From positions 50,380,831 to 50,444,830 of the forward strand of contig OU862916.1 of assembly GCA_917880885.1 (NCBI GenBank): 64,000 nucleotides of DNA, in the 5' to 3' direction. Both the position numbers and the translations under genes were made by a program. Below are positions 1-11,167 of the stretch, piece after piece (positions within the stretch are counted from its first letter, which is position 1; each line of letters begins with the position of its first letter). The notes below the pieces were generated by a model that was given only the letters and a program-made list of their open reading frames with translations, searched no databases and was not told the DNA's origin. This DNA comes from Limnephilus marmoratus (lineage: Eukaryota > Arthropoda > Insecta > Trichoptera > Limnephilidae).

Positions 1-507
1 GATACCAAATTTTCAGTCAGATCTCTTCCATTAATTAATATGTAATTTAATAAATTTGCATCTATAACGTTTTCAGTGGTATGTACAAAATTGTTGTGAT
101 AATGTAATTTAAAGAAAATTAATAGAATATGTTAATGTACCAGTACTTTCACTTAGATAGTTAAACCCGTAAAGAGTTTTGTCTAGACAACAGTAACCAT
201 TCATGTTTGTAATTATTATTGTACACACTCTTCTTATCATTAATCTCCTAGGAGGTCGGAAAACAAATGCTTGATACACGATACATGGGCACAAAAGCCT
301 TGAATAAAGAGGTGGTACTGCAGCTTAAGAAAATGTTCAAATTGGTTAACATGATCCCACCTCAGACTACACATATCCAAATAACTGTCACCTAACATAC
401 GAAACCTTTTCATATCTGGTCTTGAAACACACCTACTGATTAAAAAAAAATAATTAAGATAATTTAAAAAAATATATAAAAAATAATTAAGAAATATATT
501 ATATAAT

Positions 508-690
508 AGAAGAAGATGGAGAGATACGAAATTACGAATGTTAGAGGAGAGCACTAACACTTACATCGACAAAATTGATGCGAAAATGTTTAATAAAACA
601 CGACTCGTTTAAAATAGAGCAAAAATCTCGCGGCATTGTCTTAAACAGCATTTAAAGAAACACTGTGAATTTTTTCACACACATAACTTG
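508..690 (+). repeat. Repeat family K, copy 1, left part
   Basis: This segment matches 4097-4300 closely. Shared landmarks are AGAAGAAGATGGAGAGATA, ACTCGTTTAAAATAGAGCAA and AACAGCATTTAAAGAAACAC. The match stops at about 690 and resumes at about 1480, so this copy is split by the LINE between them. No terminal inverted repeats or coding potential were recognised. The family type is unknown. Confidence 0.75.
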
Positions 691-1485
691 TAAGAGTGCA
701 GCACAAATTTTTAAGATTTATTAACTTCAAGTTACACATACCTATTCAACACATTATCTACACATCTTTACTAAATACACTTAAATTGCATTCCTTAGAA
801 AACAGAAGAAAAATAAACGACCTAACTTTTTTGTTTAAAATTATTCACTCCGAATTAGATTGTTGCGAACTTCTGCATCTCATTGACTTTAAGGTACCAA
901 CTCGAGCGACAAGGCAAAACATATTATTCTGCAACAATAATTCTCTAACTAACTATCACACACATGCATCAATTTCTCGACTACACACACTAGCGAACAA
1001 ATACACCTCAAATATCGATGTATTCAATACAAGTTTACCGTTATTCAAGAAATATCTGAACAATATTTTTATGTAGAATATTTTGATATCTAAGGAGCAT
1101 CACCTAGGGTCTATTGCATATATTTGTGTATTTCTATATTAATCCACAATGTACAAACTTGTTAACGTTTTTTTTTTATGTATCTTGCATTTTGTCATGT
1201 ATTATTCATGACATTTAATCAATCACCTGTAATTTTTTTAAATTACTAACATACCTACTAGTTTATTTCTATGCCATTTACAACTTAGAAACATTCTCTT
1301 TTATTATAATGCACTATCTTTCCTAAATTTATCTGCGTACCTATCGTTCATATGATGTTTACTAGTTATATTTTTATAGTTTATCTTTTTTATTTAAAAA
1401 AAAAATGTCTCTGTATTATAAACTTATAATGTAAAAGCCCATCAGGGCGTTGAAAATTAAAAAAAAAAAAAAAAAAAACAAAAAA
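691..1485 (+). mobile_element. 5'-truncated non-LTR retrotransposon (LINE) inserted in repeat K
   Basis: The insert begins with coding sequence for the C-terminal part of a LINE reverse transcriptase protein. It continues through an AT-rich 3' UTR and ends with a GCCC-ATCA-GGGC mini-hairpin (about 1437-1448) and a run of 21 A (1459-1479). 5' truncation plus an A tail is the signature of target-primed reverse transcription. The pre-insertion sequence is visible in the uninterrupted K copy at about 4298. No clear target-site duplication was found; an A-rich junction could hide a short one. Confidence 0.75.
696..1076 (+). pseudogene. C-terminal fragment of a LINE reverse transcriptase
   Basis: This is a 126-residue open frame. 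It starts at a GTG because the 5' part of the element is missing, not because of a true initiation site. It shows the order usual for the tail of insect non-LTR reverse transcriptases, downstream of the catalytic domain: VQHKFLRFINF, then NRRKINDLTFLFKIIHSELD, CCELLHLIDFKVPTRATR, and a closing stretch DVFNTSLPLFKKYLNN. The polymerase motifs and endonuclease are absent, so it cannot be active. The frame is intact over its whole length, so the insertion may not be very old. The clade was not assigned. Confidence 0.7.
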
Positions 1486-1682
1486 TAACTGAAAAAAACG
1501 TGTTTATAATAATTTTTGGAGCATATTTTGCGATTTTTTTCTATCGAGGGAATTTTATATAATTTGCGTTTCGGCACAGGCAATGTCTAGATATTATCTT
1601 CAAGAATAACATATATTTTTTAAGAGCTTTAAAACTTACCGTGTTTAAGGGAGATATGTAAGAAATCGGTAGAAATTTGTAT
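1480..1682 (+). repeat. Repeat family K, copy 1, right part
   Basis: This is the continuation of K after the LINE. It matches 4298-4480, with shared words AATAATTTTTGGAGCATA, TTTTTTCTATCGAGGGAA and GTCTAGATATTATCTTCAAG. It ends near GGGAGATATGTAAGAAATCG. Confidence 0.75.
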
Positions 1683-2300
1683 CGGAGATTTCTTTGCTAT
1701 GGGCTAGCTGAATGCTTTTAAAATCGTTCAGTTATAGTGCAAAGACCTTAGAAATCAATATAGCCGCCCATTGGAGCATTAGTATCGCGACCCATCAGTC
1801 GCCTACGCATACTTATTATTTTTTTCATCCCCTACTTACAATATAAAAAAGCTTCACTTTGCGTACGCTAAGGAGGGGTTGTTTCCTGGGGGATCTTAGG
1901 GGGAATGGGGCGGAAGGTGGTGTGGGTGGTTGTGGAGGAAATAGCTATCCCCTAGTTAGATGTGTGCAACGGTACAGACGAGAAAAGGGACCGATTTAAT
2001 ATATACAATCCAAGAAAGGAATTTACCTAATAAGGAGTTTCGTATATTCGTTTTTTTTTTAATTAATATTTTGTTGCTAATATTGCTTTTATTGTTCATT
2101 AACTTTATTAGAATTTCAATTAATTATACTCACAAATGTGTTTTTCGTATTATACTCGATATCCGTCCAAAGGAATCATGTTCAAGCTCACCTTCTGAAA
2201 CAAAAAGAATAAATCAAATTATTAGTGTGGTGATCATTTTCAATGGTCTGAAGCTGCAAAAACTCGATAATTCCCATTGTTGCATGGAGTTTCTAGGTGA
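1683..2300. other. Unassigned intergenic sequence with a G-run cluster
   Basis: No gene or recognisable element was seen. At about 1873-1911 the plus strand has four G runs of 4-5 (GGGG, GGGGG, GGGGG, GGGG) with short spacers. The rest is AT-rich and unremarkable. Confidence 0.4.
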
Positions 2301-2306
2301 ACGTAA

Positions 2307-2672
2307 CTTTTTTTTACATTAGCTCCAAAAATTTGGAAAATCTGTCCGTATCTTGGCGGCGGATGCGTCTACACACCAACTGCATGGCAGGCCGGATCGG
2401 GAGAGATTGGTTGAGGGAGATGTTTGACTTCTCCAGCAGGACTCTCAGCAGGATTTGGATCGCAGTGGAAGGGATGAATTCATTCGTCCGTCATTTATGG
2501 ACACATTGACCACTGATTCCTACCCATCCCTCATTCCTTTTTCCTCCCAGAACTACCTTTTCCTAAGTGGACCCTTTACACCGCATCCCTAACGATTACA
2601 TAGGCCCAGAGTGGAATTATTTTCCTAAGGGCCTACTGTGTGGAGGTAATGTAAAAAGACACAAAGGAGGCC
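2307..2672 (+). mobile_element. SINE family A, copy 1 (sense), 3' end at 2672
   Basis: Sense is defined as the strand ending in an A tail. From about 2337 this copy carries the family core: CTTGGCGGCGGATGC, GGCAGGCCGGATCGGGAGAG and TTCATTCGTCCGTCA. It ends with GTGTGGAGGTAATGTAAAAA. A 20-bp antisense tail piece of the same family (TTTTTTTTACATTAGCTCCA, 2307-2327) sits immediately before it. The family repeats about nine times in the window. No open frame and no clean tRNA, 7SL or 5S head were recognised, so 'SINE' rests on size, A tail and the LINE-like 3' end. Confidence 0.7.
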
Positions 2673-2985
2673 CTAAGAAAAAAAAAATCCTCAGGGCCTA
2701 AGGTCATCTTTAGGGATGCTGTATGTAAGATCTTTATAAGGAAATGCCGGAGAGGAAGTTCTGGGAAAGAAAAAGGTAAGAGGGGTGGGTAGGAATCTAG
2801 GGATCAGTGAGTCCAGGTCATCCGCCGTCAGATCCAGACGAAGCTCATTCCCATGACCCTGGCACGCCTGCTAAGTCACCAAACGTAGCGAACAATTAGG
2901 GGTGACTTATACCACTTGGAGGTATTGGATTTTCAATAAATTTTTCCCGGGGGGGGGCGGTACCCAAATAACAATTTGGGAAGGG
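2673..2985 (-). mobile_element. SINE family A, copy 2 (antisense), tail-to-tail with copy 1
   Basis: In plus orientation it reads GGAGGCCCTAAG..CCTCAGGGCCTA, GGGATGCTGTATG, GAAGTTCTGGGAAAGAAAAA, AAGTCACCAAACGTAGCGAA and CAATAAATTTTTCCCGG. These match the other antisense copies at 12.1, 25.6, 48.3 and 52.2 kb. Its 3' end abuts that of copy 1, making an inverted pair with arms of about 310 bp and no spacer. Confidence 0.7.
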
Positions 2986-3164
2986 GTAAACTGCTATATT
3001 CAATTTGAAACGACATAGTCACCATATGTTAAGGAGTATTGGAACATTAGCTCAGATGTCTTAAAAAAGATAAGATGGCAGGTTCGGATACGATAATAGA
3101 TTTTTGAAGCCACAAGAATTATTGTGATTAATTTTTGCGATACTTGTGACATATAACGCTGCCC

Positions 3165-3215
3165 GAAAGTTGGCTCGAAGAAGGAGCAAGCGGAACACAA
3201 AACATTATCACGATA
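3165..3215 (-). repeat. Degenerate right-arm remnant of foldback family E
   Basis: The sequence GAAAGTTGGCTCGAAGAAGG followed by AGCAAGCGGAACAC resembles the right arm of E elements (for example 17,745-17,780). The left arm is not present. Confidence 0.45.
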
Positions 3216-3229
3216 ATAGGCGTACACAA

Positions 3230-3660
3230 TATGAAAAAAAAATGTTGAAAAGTTGACGTAGGGAATAACCAGTTATCAAAATAAAATTAGCGCTTTTGTT
3301 TAAGGTTCAATTGGTTTTATTAATAACTAATGGCAGTCAATAAACTAAATAACCATGCAAGCACATTCTATTTGCTAGACTGCATGTATAATTTCTTTAT
3401 TGCGATGGTAAACGCATTTAATTCAAATAACAGATTAATAAAAACGTTACTCAGATACCCGCTTGATGACACTCAAGAAATGCATGTTCTTATTTGTTAA
3501 GTTCCCACTTGCGGTTGAATTTCTCCTACTTTAATTATCAGAAGCGGAAAAAGTTGCTTGCGAATGACAGAAAAGTTGTTTGTGCACTATCATATTACAC
3601 TAACGCGGACACGTGAAAAATCACGTGATAGACAAAAAAGAAAGACAAAATTTAAAAAAA
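3230..3660. other. Unassigned AT-rich intergenic sequence
   Basis: No gene or repeat was recognised. A short palindromic pair of CACGTG cores occurs at about 3610-3627 (ACACGTGAAAAATCACGTGA), which could be two E-boxes or chance. Confidence 0.35.
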
Positions 3661-3665
3661 ATCGA

Positions 3666-3932
3666 GTGCAGTACGCCGTGAAGTGAAACCTTCACCCACA
3701 CAATCTCAACCAATAGGAGGCTTGAAAAGTGAGCTCATAATTAAAGCGGCCAATACGCTTGACAGAGCACGACGTTCCGTAGGTACTGTACGTAAGTATG
3801 GTTTCATTCTATCTGATTCTCTTGCAGGCTAAATCCTATGGATGCATGTGTTTGTCTGTTTTTAGTGTTACGCGTTTCCGTTTCATCGAGTTTCAAATCA
3901 CAACGGTGCTATAGAAGTTACACTTCAAAAAA
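3666..3932 (+). repeat. Repeat family C, copy 1 (partly diverged)
   Basis: It starts with GTGCAGTACGCCGTGAAGTG, close to the family start GTGCAGTTCACACGCGG. It ends with the conserved right half: TCTTGCAGGCTAAATCCTAT, GTGTTTGTCTGTTTTTAGTG, ATCGAGTTTCAAATCACAAC and GGTGCTATAGAAGTTACACTTC. The middle (about 3700-3800) does not match other copies. C copies carry GAAGTGAAA-type words near both ends in inverted orientation but lack long clean terminal repeats. Confidence 0.6.
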
Positions 3933-3969
3933 ATATATTTATAAAAAATCAAAATTAATTAAATAAAAT

Positions 3970-4036
3970 GCCACGACTGAGAATAGAACCCTGATCAACT
4001 ACTTGGAAGGCAACTACGCTAACTGTTGCTGACCAT
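3970..4036 (-). other. Degenerate tRNA-Gly(UCC)-like sequence
   Basis: On the minus strand the segment reads TTAGCGTAGTTGCCTTCCAA, then GTAGTTGATC and AGGGTTCTATTCTCAG. Known family information: animal tRNA-Gly(UCC) has an almost identical anticodon arm (TGCCTTCCAAGCA) followed by a GGTTCGATTCC B box. The T arm and acceptor stem are decayed, so this is a tRNA relic or the head of a SINE, not a functional tRNA. Confidence 0.45.
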
Positions 4037-4096
4037 TAAACATCTATTTTAAGAACGGGGTCAAAGAAACCTTAAGGTTCCGCAACCGGGCCCGAA

Positions 4097-4480
4097 AAGA
4101 AGAAGATGGAGAGATATGAAATTACGAATGCTAGAGAAGAACGCTAACTTTTACAGCGATGCATTACAATCGATGCGAAAATTGCGAAAATGTTTAATAA
4201 AACGCGACTCGTTTAAAATAGAGCAAAACTCTCGCGGGCATTGTATTAAACAGCATTTAAAGAAACACTGTGATTTTTTTCATACATATAACTTGTAAAA
4301 TAACTGAAACAAACTTGTTTATAATAATTTTTGGAGCATAGTTTGTTATTTTTTTCTATCGAGGGAAATGTATACAATTTTCGTTTCGGCGCGGGCAAAG
4401 TCTAGATATTATCTTCAAGAATAACATATATTTTTAAGAGCTTTAAAACGTGTATAAGGGAGATATATAAGAAATCGGTA
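4097..4480 (+). repeat. Repeat family K, copy 2 (uninterrupted)
   Basis: This intact copy, about 384 bp, defines family K and reveals the pre-insertion site of the LINE in copy 1. It lies between GGGCCC words (about 4087 and 4495), which may be its borders. It contains a 60-codon open frame that is shortened in copy 1, so coding is unlikely. Confidence 0.7.
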
Positions 4481-4499
4481 GTAATTCGGGTAGCGGGCC

Positions 4500-5470
4500 C
4501 TTAATATACTTAGGTACAGAAAATATAATAGAAATTAGGTGTGTTTTAATATTAGAATGTTACGTATACACCTGCAAAATGTTACCGACACGTATTTAAA
4601 TAACCGAAATTATGTTGTTTATTTATTTATTAATTGACGCCGTTTTAGGGGCTTTTAGACATGAATAAAAATTTCATAACTGAAATGCCTCAATAACAAC
4701 ATTTTGTAGTAATTTTTAATAATTATTAGACGCACTTTTAATTAATATTTGTGATATTAATCGGTAAATTGTATGTAAGTAGTATAAGAGCGATTGGAAA
4801 AAAAACACAAATATTTTGCTACTATAAAGCTTATTCAAATAAACTTTACAAATATTACATTTTTTAGTAAAAAGTGGAAGGAATTGTAGAAGCAAGGTAA
4901 AAACGTATGAATTATTATACAAAGAAGAGCATCAATTTAAATAAATAACTGTTAGCAGAATCAAAAAGCAAAAGTAAGTTTGCATTAATTTCTACCATCC
5001 ATTTTGGCTTAAATGTCGTGCTCACATGAGGACGGATCCATAAAATATAAAATATCTATTTTAATAGTTGTTATACATTCGATAATATCTCGCATACAAT
5101 AAAGATGTCCTCAGCAGTCACATGCACACAAGAGAACAAATAAATCTTTCTGCCATACAATAAAAGTATTAAAAAAAAAGTTCGTTAGCGACGATTTACC
5201 TTGAGACTTGGAAATAAGGCGACCTTTTTACGATACATGATACTCCGTTTAATATGTAACCAGATCAGAGAATATCGAAATCGAATGTAGGAAGGGATAA
5301 CTGAAGCAAATATAAATCACTATTTTAGAGATATTTTTCACATAAGAGAAATTATAGGGGGAAAATTAGATTCTCTGTCTATGGAAGGGACGATGTATTG
5401 CCGTGACAATTGGTGCGATGCGACATTAATATATCATTGCTTTGTGCAGGGATTTTGTCTTGAATCGGGG
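4500..5470. other. Unassigned AT-rich intergenic sequence
   Basis: Both strands were read. No gene, tandem repeat or known element was recognised. Confidence 0.4.
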
Positions 5471-5479
5471 AAGGATCTC

Positions 5480-5700
5480 GATGAAGTTTTAAATTGTGTT
5501 TAATAGTCGAATGGGGGACCATTGTACCCGTGTCCGGAGACACCCATTACCGCCATTACCGGCTGCGGGAAGATTTAATATTAAACGGGACAAATTAATA
5601 AAATATTAGATTTTTCGAGGCAGCTTTTGTCGCCGCTTACAAACGGACACCGACGGTAAGTGTGCTTTAATGAACAATTAATTTAAATTAATCGTAGGAA
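5480..5700. promoter_or_regulatory. GC-richer island with homeodomain-type TAAT words (possible conserved non-coding element)
   Basis: Base composition is more balanced than the surroundings. The island mixes GC-rich words (CCCGTGTCCGGAGACACCCA, CCGGCTGCGGGAAGA, GTCGCCGCTTACAAACGGAC) with many TAAT/ATTA cores (CAATTAATTTAAATTAATCG). Such patches recur in the window and are not repeated within it. The regulatory role is an inference without conservation data. Confidence 0.3.
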
Positions 5701-5979
5701 TTTCGGTCTCGCATGGCGTGTAAAGCTTTGGTGGCGCCTTCCTTGATAATTAATGAAATATGTTATGGCGAAAATTCACGTGTTTTATTTTTTTGTTGTA
5801 ATCACAATTTGACGAATTTTGTGTTAGCCACAATGCCTCTGGATACAGGATTCATGGATTACCTTAAAATAATTTTGGTTTTAATGACACGAACAATAAT
5901 TGCTCAGTAAAATAATATAAGAAACCTACTAGCTGATCCGACAAATGTTGTTCTGCCATATAAATTTTTTCTAGTGATT

Positions 5980-6410
5980 TTTTTTTTTTTTTTTTTTTTT
6001 TTACAGTGAATACCGCACAAGAATCTCAACTGCTCCCGTCTGGAGCCAGTGAGACTATGGCATCCCCAATTGGGGTATGTTGTGAGGCTGAAGGTAGCGG
6101 GGAGGGGAAGGAGGTGGGGAAGAGGAAGGTTGGGAAGGTACCTGGCTATTCAGATCTGGTTACTAAACACGGCTAAAGCCATTTTCAAGCAACGTTTCAA
6201 TTCTGAATGGTGGTCTTACACCAGGGCGATACTGATAGTATCTTCCACTCTGGAACATGCCGCAAATAAACTATATATTATTTTAAATGAATTAATTGTG
6301 AAATAACACAAATTAATCAAATAAAATTTATTTGCGCATGCCGGGTTCGAACCCGCGACCTCCGGAATGTGAGTCAAGAGTCTTAGCCACTGGACTACGG
6401 AGGTCGTCAA
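5980..6410 (-). mobile_element. SINE family B, nearly complete, tRNA-Val-like head, minus orientation
   Basis: Reading the minus strand from 6408, the head contains a perfect A box (TAGTCCAGTGG), CTTGACTCACATTCC resembling the CAC anticodon region of tRNA-Val, and a perfect B box in CGGGTTCGAACCCG (about 6342-6355). The body follows: GGAAGATACTATCAGTATCG, TAAGACCACCATTCAGAATT, a C-rich segment, CCCCAATTGGGGATGCC and CTCCAGACGGGAGCAGTTG. It ends in GTGCGGTATTCACTGT plus an A tail (T run at 5980-6002). Further copies or fragments lie at 9.8, 18.9, 20.3, 43.2, 53.8 and 54.3 kb. Confidence 0.8.
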
Positions 6411-6789
6411 AATTTGTTGTTAAATAAAAAATAACGAATGTATTGTAAGTGTGTGGGGATGGGATCTATGACAGAAAGAGGAATGGAGCGCTGTAGACGA
6501 TAACCGCCGATAAAAACCAAACAAAAACATCAACTAAAGTAGGAAAATGAAATAAAGAAAATCAATATGAATTTAGAAGAGCAATTGAATGTACGGTATT
6601 TTTTGTCAGTCCGCCTTTAGCCAACACAAATAATCTTGATGGTTTGTCCACGCGAGAACATGATTCCGAATGAAATATCAAAATGACGCGGCGCTTCTCG
6701 TGAATGTCTTGCACATGTGTGGATGAAAGTTCGATGAGGCGGACGTAGCGCCATCTGTCATTCAACAAGATAAATAATTTCGTTTGGTT

Positions 6790-7128
6790 TTAAATACGAA
6801 AGACGGTTAAATTTGTTCATACAAAAATATTAAAATCGCGATTAAAAAATGGGAGGGTGGGGGTAGGAGGGATAAAATTTGAGGTCATGGGTATTTTTTG
6901 ATGTCAAATAAAAAAAATTTTTTTTTTCAAAATTGTCAAAAAAATTGTTTTTTTTTCAGGATAGGGACACCCTAATCACATATGGCGGTATGAAATATAT
7001 TTTAAAACCTATTCTCATACCTACCAAATATACATAAAAAATTTCAAAAAAATCTGTCAAGCCGTTTCGGAGGAATGCGACCACAAACACAGTGACACGA
7101 GATTTTTTTGTATATAGAAGATAATACA
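6790..7128 (-). repeat. Repeat family F, longer copy
   Basis: On the minus strand this reads ATCTCGTGTCACTGTGTTTG, TGGTCGCATTCCTCCGAAAC, GGCTTGACAGATTTTTTTGA and TTTGGTAGGTATGAGAATAG. The first 115 bp are shared with the element entering the right end of the window (63,885-64,000). Sequences of this kind are widespread in insect genomes. No coding frame or terminal repeat was identified, so the class is not assigned. Confidence 0.6.
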
Positions 7129-7139
7129 TTTTTATATTT

Positions 7140-9815
7140 AAGGAGAGGAATACACCTACTCAATATCATACTAGTGGAAAACTAGTAGATTCGGAATGGG
7201 TCGCGTCGCTCGAATTCGCTTAAGTCTTGTTTGGTGACTAGAACTGAATAGCCACTTCTCAACTTTTCTCTTCTGGTCATTGAACTTCACAATATTCCCC
7301 GTAGAGGGGGAGAGGTTACCTATAATCCATAAAAAAATTGACTTTAGTAATCTTAAAATGTTTTATCTCGAACTTTGTACGTTATTGTACCGAAAAGGGG
7401 CAATCTAAATGTTCGATTTTCCATACATTATCCATATGATTGCCGATGCTCAAAATAAACCAGATTTAGTTTTAACAGAGCACTTATGTATTCATAATAA
7501 AATGTATCTTGGCATATTTTACCATATAATGAAACGATACGTAGGTATGTATCCAAAGGTTGCCATACAAAATAAATACCGACGAATCCTATTTATTTTA
7601 TTAGGTAAATAAGTTACACAGGGGGAAAGTTTCAATGAATGTTCGGGTATTTAATTTTAGTTGTTTATCGGTTGCGACGAATAGACCGAGTTATGAATCG
7701 AATCGAGGCAATAAAAAAACATGAAAAGTTCTGATCCCAAGATATGGCCCTTTGGCACGCCACCCACAAATTACCAACTCGAACTTTTACTTCGGGAAAT
7801 ATTACAGAAAACAGACAATGCCTCGAACATTCCCAGGCCTTAAAATACATGTTTATTTTCCGCTTTCACAATACAATACAAGCGCAGATATGTATGCATA
7901 AATTATAATTCCTACCGATTCTTTGTGATTGAAAGGTACGCACAGGTAAATTAGAAATACGAAACGTGCGATATTTTAGGCAGGACCAACAGACAAGGGG
8001 CTCTTTGTTGTTTTTAAGACGGATTTTTTTTACCAATACTCTTATCCCTTCGTCAAAACGAGCACCCTCGGAATGATTGGTAAAAAAATGTCAACCCTTT
8101 GATTATTTGTCACACAATGCGATGCCAGAAATTGAACGCCGAACTTTTTTAATAAGACTTTCAACCCCTAAGGAGAAAAAGTACAAACTAATTGTTAATA
8201 ATATCTAGGTTGCTATTTTAAATGAACAGAAGGACTTGGCTTGTTCCTTGGATTGGGCGGGAACTGATCGATCGATTGGAAAGGGTTCAAGTTTACCCAA
8301 TACAAAGGATATCCGGTTCGAAGTTTTTAATTTCGCCCTTGGTGTGAGTTTGAATTGCCCTTAATTTCTGTGTAGTATTTGAGACTTACTTTGTAGGTTG
8401 TTTTACTCAAATATCAATTTACATGTGAACATTTTTTCTACATACGCGCACAAATATTATTACAATCATTATTTAAACGAAGATATTCATTGTATATTTC
8501 AACAACACAAATAAATATTGGTAACGGGATAAATAACGATTTTTTAATGAGATCACAATGTGAATTTTAATTGAACCAATATTTTCGTCCAATCTTTACA
8601 AAAATTGTAAGAATATACTAAAAGCGTACCATTTTCAGAAACTTAAATTTATTAACTTATTTTTTAGCACAATTGTTTCGTTTTTTTCCCTTATCTGTAT
8701 GATTGACGGACGATGGAGTGAGAAAGTGTATTTTTAATCGTTCCTGACAAAAGAAACTCACCCCTCTAAGACCAATCTTCAAAATACGAAATGGCTAGAC
8801 AACGGGACTACCTAATTTCCAAACTGTCACAAAAAGGGATCAAACGATGTAAGGACCAAAGAATCTTCGGATAGGTATTAGTACCACCAAAAGCATTCTA
8901 CCGTCAAAGGATGTAACCGTACCCAGTGCAAGCAATTGATTTTTTTGTATTATTTCATTAAATTTATACTCACACACGCAAGTGACTCAGATTCGATCTT
9001 CGTTACTCGCTACAAAAAAGTGCATTGTTGTATTTTTTTTTCACAAACAAGGGTTATCCCAAAAGGGCTTAGTTTATGATGTGAACACGCATGACAGATG
9101 ACGAAGAAAAATCGAAAAACAGTGAACTATGTCTCACAAGTCATAAAGCCCTAAAAAAATAACCCACCTTTAAATAAGAGTTAAAGTGGAGCACAGTTAA
9201 AATTCATTCTGGTATTTAATAAAATAATGCATCTCGTAGTTGTAGCACTATTTATGTGTGCATTTTGTGAGAGTTGTTGGTTGTTTGATGTCGGTGCATT
9301 TAATTTGTGCAGCGCGGGGATTCACTTTTCACATTGTTGCGTTTTTTGTATAGCAATGTTTATTGTTGTAATTTTTTGTAATATTTATAAATATAATATT
9401 ATTATTCGTTATATTTGGGGCATGCATTTCTCTCGGTCACGCTCGGATGATCAATGTGAATCGATGGGTTTCGTATGGAGGACTACACGGACTGCAGTAA
9501 TCATAAATATCATCAAACAATGGGACAAAATCCCTCGGTGAATTACCGGCTGGCATAAAATGTGTATTTATTAAGGAGAAGAATATTCCTTCATCGATTT
9601 ATATTATTTTATACACACGTGTATTCCATGCATTGGTCGAAAATTATATGCATCATGTGCCCGCCGAAGCACGACCGGTCACTTGTAGGTAGTGGTGGGC
9701 CTGCTCCGGTCACTTTTTATTATCAGATTTTTTTTTCGGTTTAGTTAAGACAATCGCTTAAATTAAAACAATCGGTTTTTATAATGTGTTAATCGCGCAA
9801 AGTTTCAAATCAAGG
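7140..9815. other. Unassigned AT-rich intergenic sequence
   Basis: No gene or repeat family was recognised over 2.7 kb. Open frames at 7409-7612 and 9227-9541 show no recognisable domain and no support from context. Confidence 0.4.
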
Positions 9816-10080
9816 GCAAGAAAAATATGGAGGGAAGAGAGAGACCAAAAGAGGAAGCGGCAGGCCGAGAAAGACTTGGCTATTGAGATCGGCTTACTAA
9901 ACTCTGCTAGAACGATTTTTTCTCTGAATACCTGACAAGAGTCTCAACTGCTCCCGTCTGGAGCCAAATGGTATCCCCAATTGGGATTTTTTTCGTTGTG
10001 AGGCTGAAGGTAGTGGGGAGGGTAAGGAGATGGGAGACAGGAAGGTGGTGACGAACCTGAATATTCAAAATCAATCATTA
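9816..10080 (-). mobile_element. SINE family B fragment, minus orientation
   Basis: Plus-strand words GAGTCTCAACTGCTCCCGTC, TGGAGCC, CCCCAATTGGGA and GTGAGGCTGAAGGTAGTGGG match the 3' half of family B. A second stretch at about 9830-9910 (GACTTGGCTATTGAGATCGG, CTTACTAAACTCTGC) matches a more internal part, out of order. This suggests a rearranged copy or two fragments. The head is missing. Confidence 0.65.
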
Positions 10081-10317
10081 GAATAACAGTTATTGCCCCA
10101 ACTAGGTAATTATTTTAACTTTAAAAATCTCTCCAACAGCTCTAACTAATTACATATACCGGTGACGCCAAAACTCAGAGCCCGCAGTTTTTCACCAATG
10201 CAGATGAAATTCGAACAAGAAAAACATTATTTCAGGACAAAATAAAATTTTTTGTGTTCATAATTAACCAGTGATTTCGAGGATTATCGCATGCCGTGGA
10301 AGTCATAATAAAAAAAG

Positions 10318-10660
10318 TGTAAAAGTGCAATTCACACGCGGTGGAAGTGAAATCTTCAGAAAACTAAAGCAGACACGCGTGGGGATGCTAAGAAGCATCG
10401 CACAAAAAGGAGACCGATAATACTACGTCATTCTCTCGCAGGCTAAATCCAATAGATGTATATGTTTGTCTCTTTTTAGTGTCACTATTTTTCGTTTTAT
10501 CGAGTTCTAAAGAAGTCGGGGCTACGAAGCACCGCACAAAGAGGAGACCGTTAATACAATCTAACTCTCTCGCAGGCCAAATCCTATAGATGTATGTGTT
10601 TGTCTGGTTTTTGTTTCATCGAATTTCAAAGCAAACGGTGCTAAATAAGTTTTCACTTCA
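10318..10660 (+). repeat. Repeat family C, copy 2, with internal duplication
   Basis: It begins AATTCACACGCGGTGGAAGT. The central module (GAAGCA.CGCACAAA.AGGAGACC, CTCTCGCAGGC.AAATCC, TTTGTCT) occurs twice, about 125 bp apart. The right end is GGTGCTAAATAAGTTTTCAC. A duplicated central module is also present in copy 6, with different breakpoints. Confidence 0.65.
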
Positions 10661-10669
10661 ATAGGCGAA

Positions 10670-11165
10670 AATATGATTTGTAGTGATTTATTTTTATTGA
10701 AACATTCAATGTTCATAGATTCCTCGCAAACTGAGAAGCATTTTATTAATAATACGTCAAAGCTCCTTTACAAATACTGCGTGAATCATTGATCATGTTT
10801 TATACAGCAAATGGCAGCAACTCGACGGCCGAGTGTGACAGTGCCACGGGCCACAAGGCACAGCACAGAATTCTCGGTGCGTGGGGCAACCAGAAGTGTA
10901 TTTACGGCCGTGAGTTCAACAAGTGTCATGAAACAAGTATTTCTGTACCAACAAACATACACAACTCAAATACTGTGCACGTACTACGTACACTGTTCAC
11001 TTTACAACTCTGTAATGAACTATGTATTTCTTTTATAAGCCAATAAGTTTCTAATAGTGCAATAGAACACTCCATATTTTTGTTTACATGTTTATTTTTA
11101 GTGTTGTAAAACTTTTCTTTTACGGTTTTTCATGGCTTGCAGTAGATTAAAACACTTTTATTTAC
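10670..11165. other. Unassigned intergenic sequence with overlapping small open frames
   Basis: The part at 10,790-11,045 is somewhat GC-richer and open in two frames (75 and 85 codons). Neither translation shows a recognisable domain. Confidence 0.3.
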
Positions 11166-11167
11166 AA

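Noticed and set aside
6340..6410. Functional tRNA-Val gene
   Set aside because: A and B boxes are perfect, but the acceptor stem does not close and the segment continues into the SINE body with an A tail.
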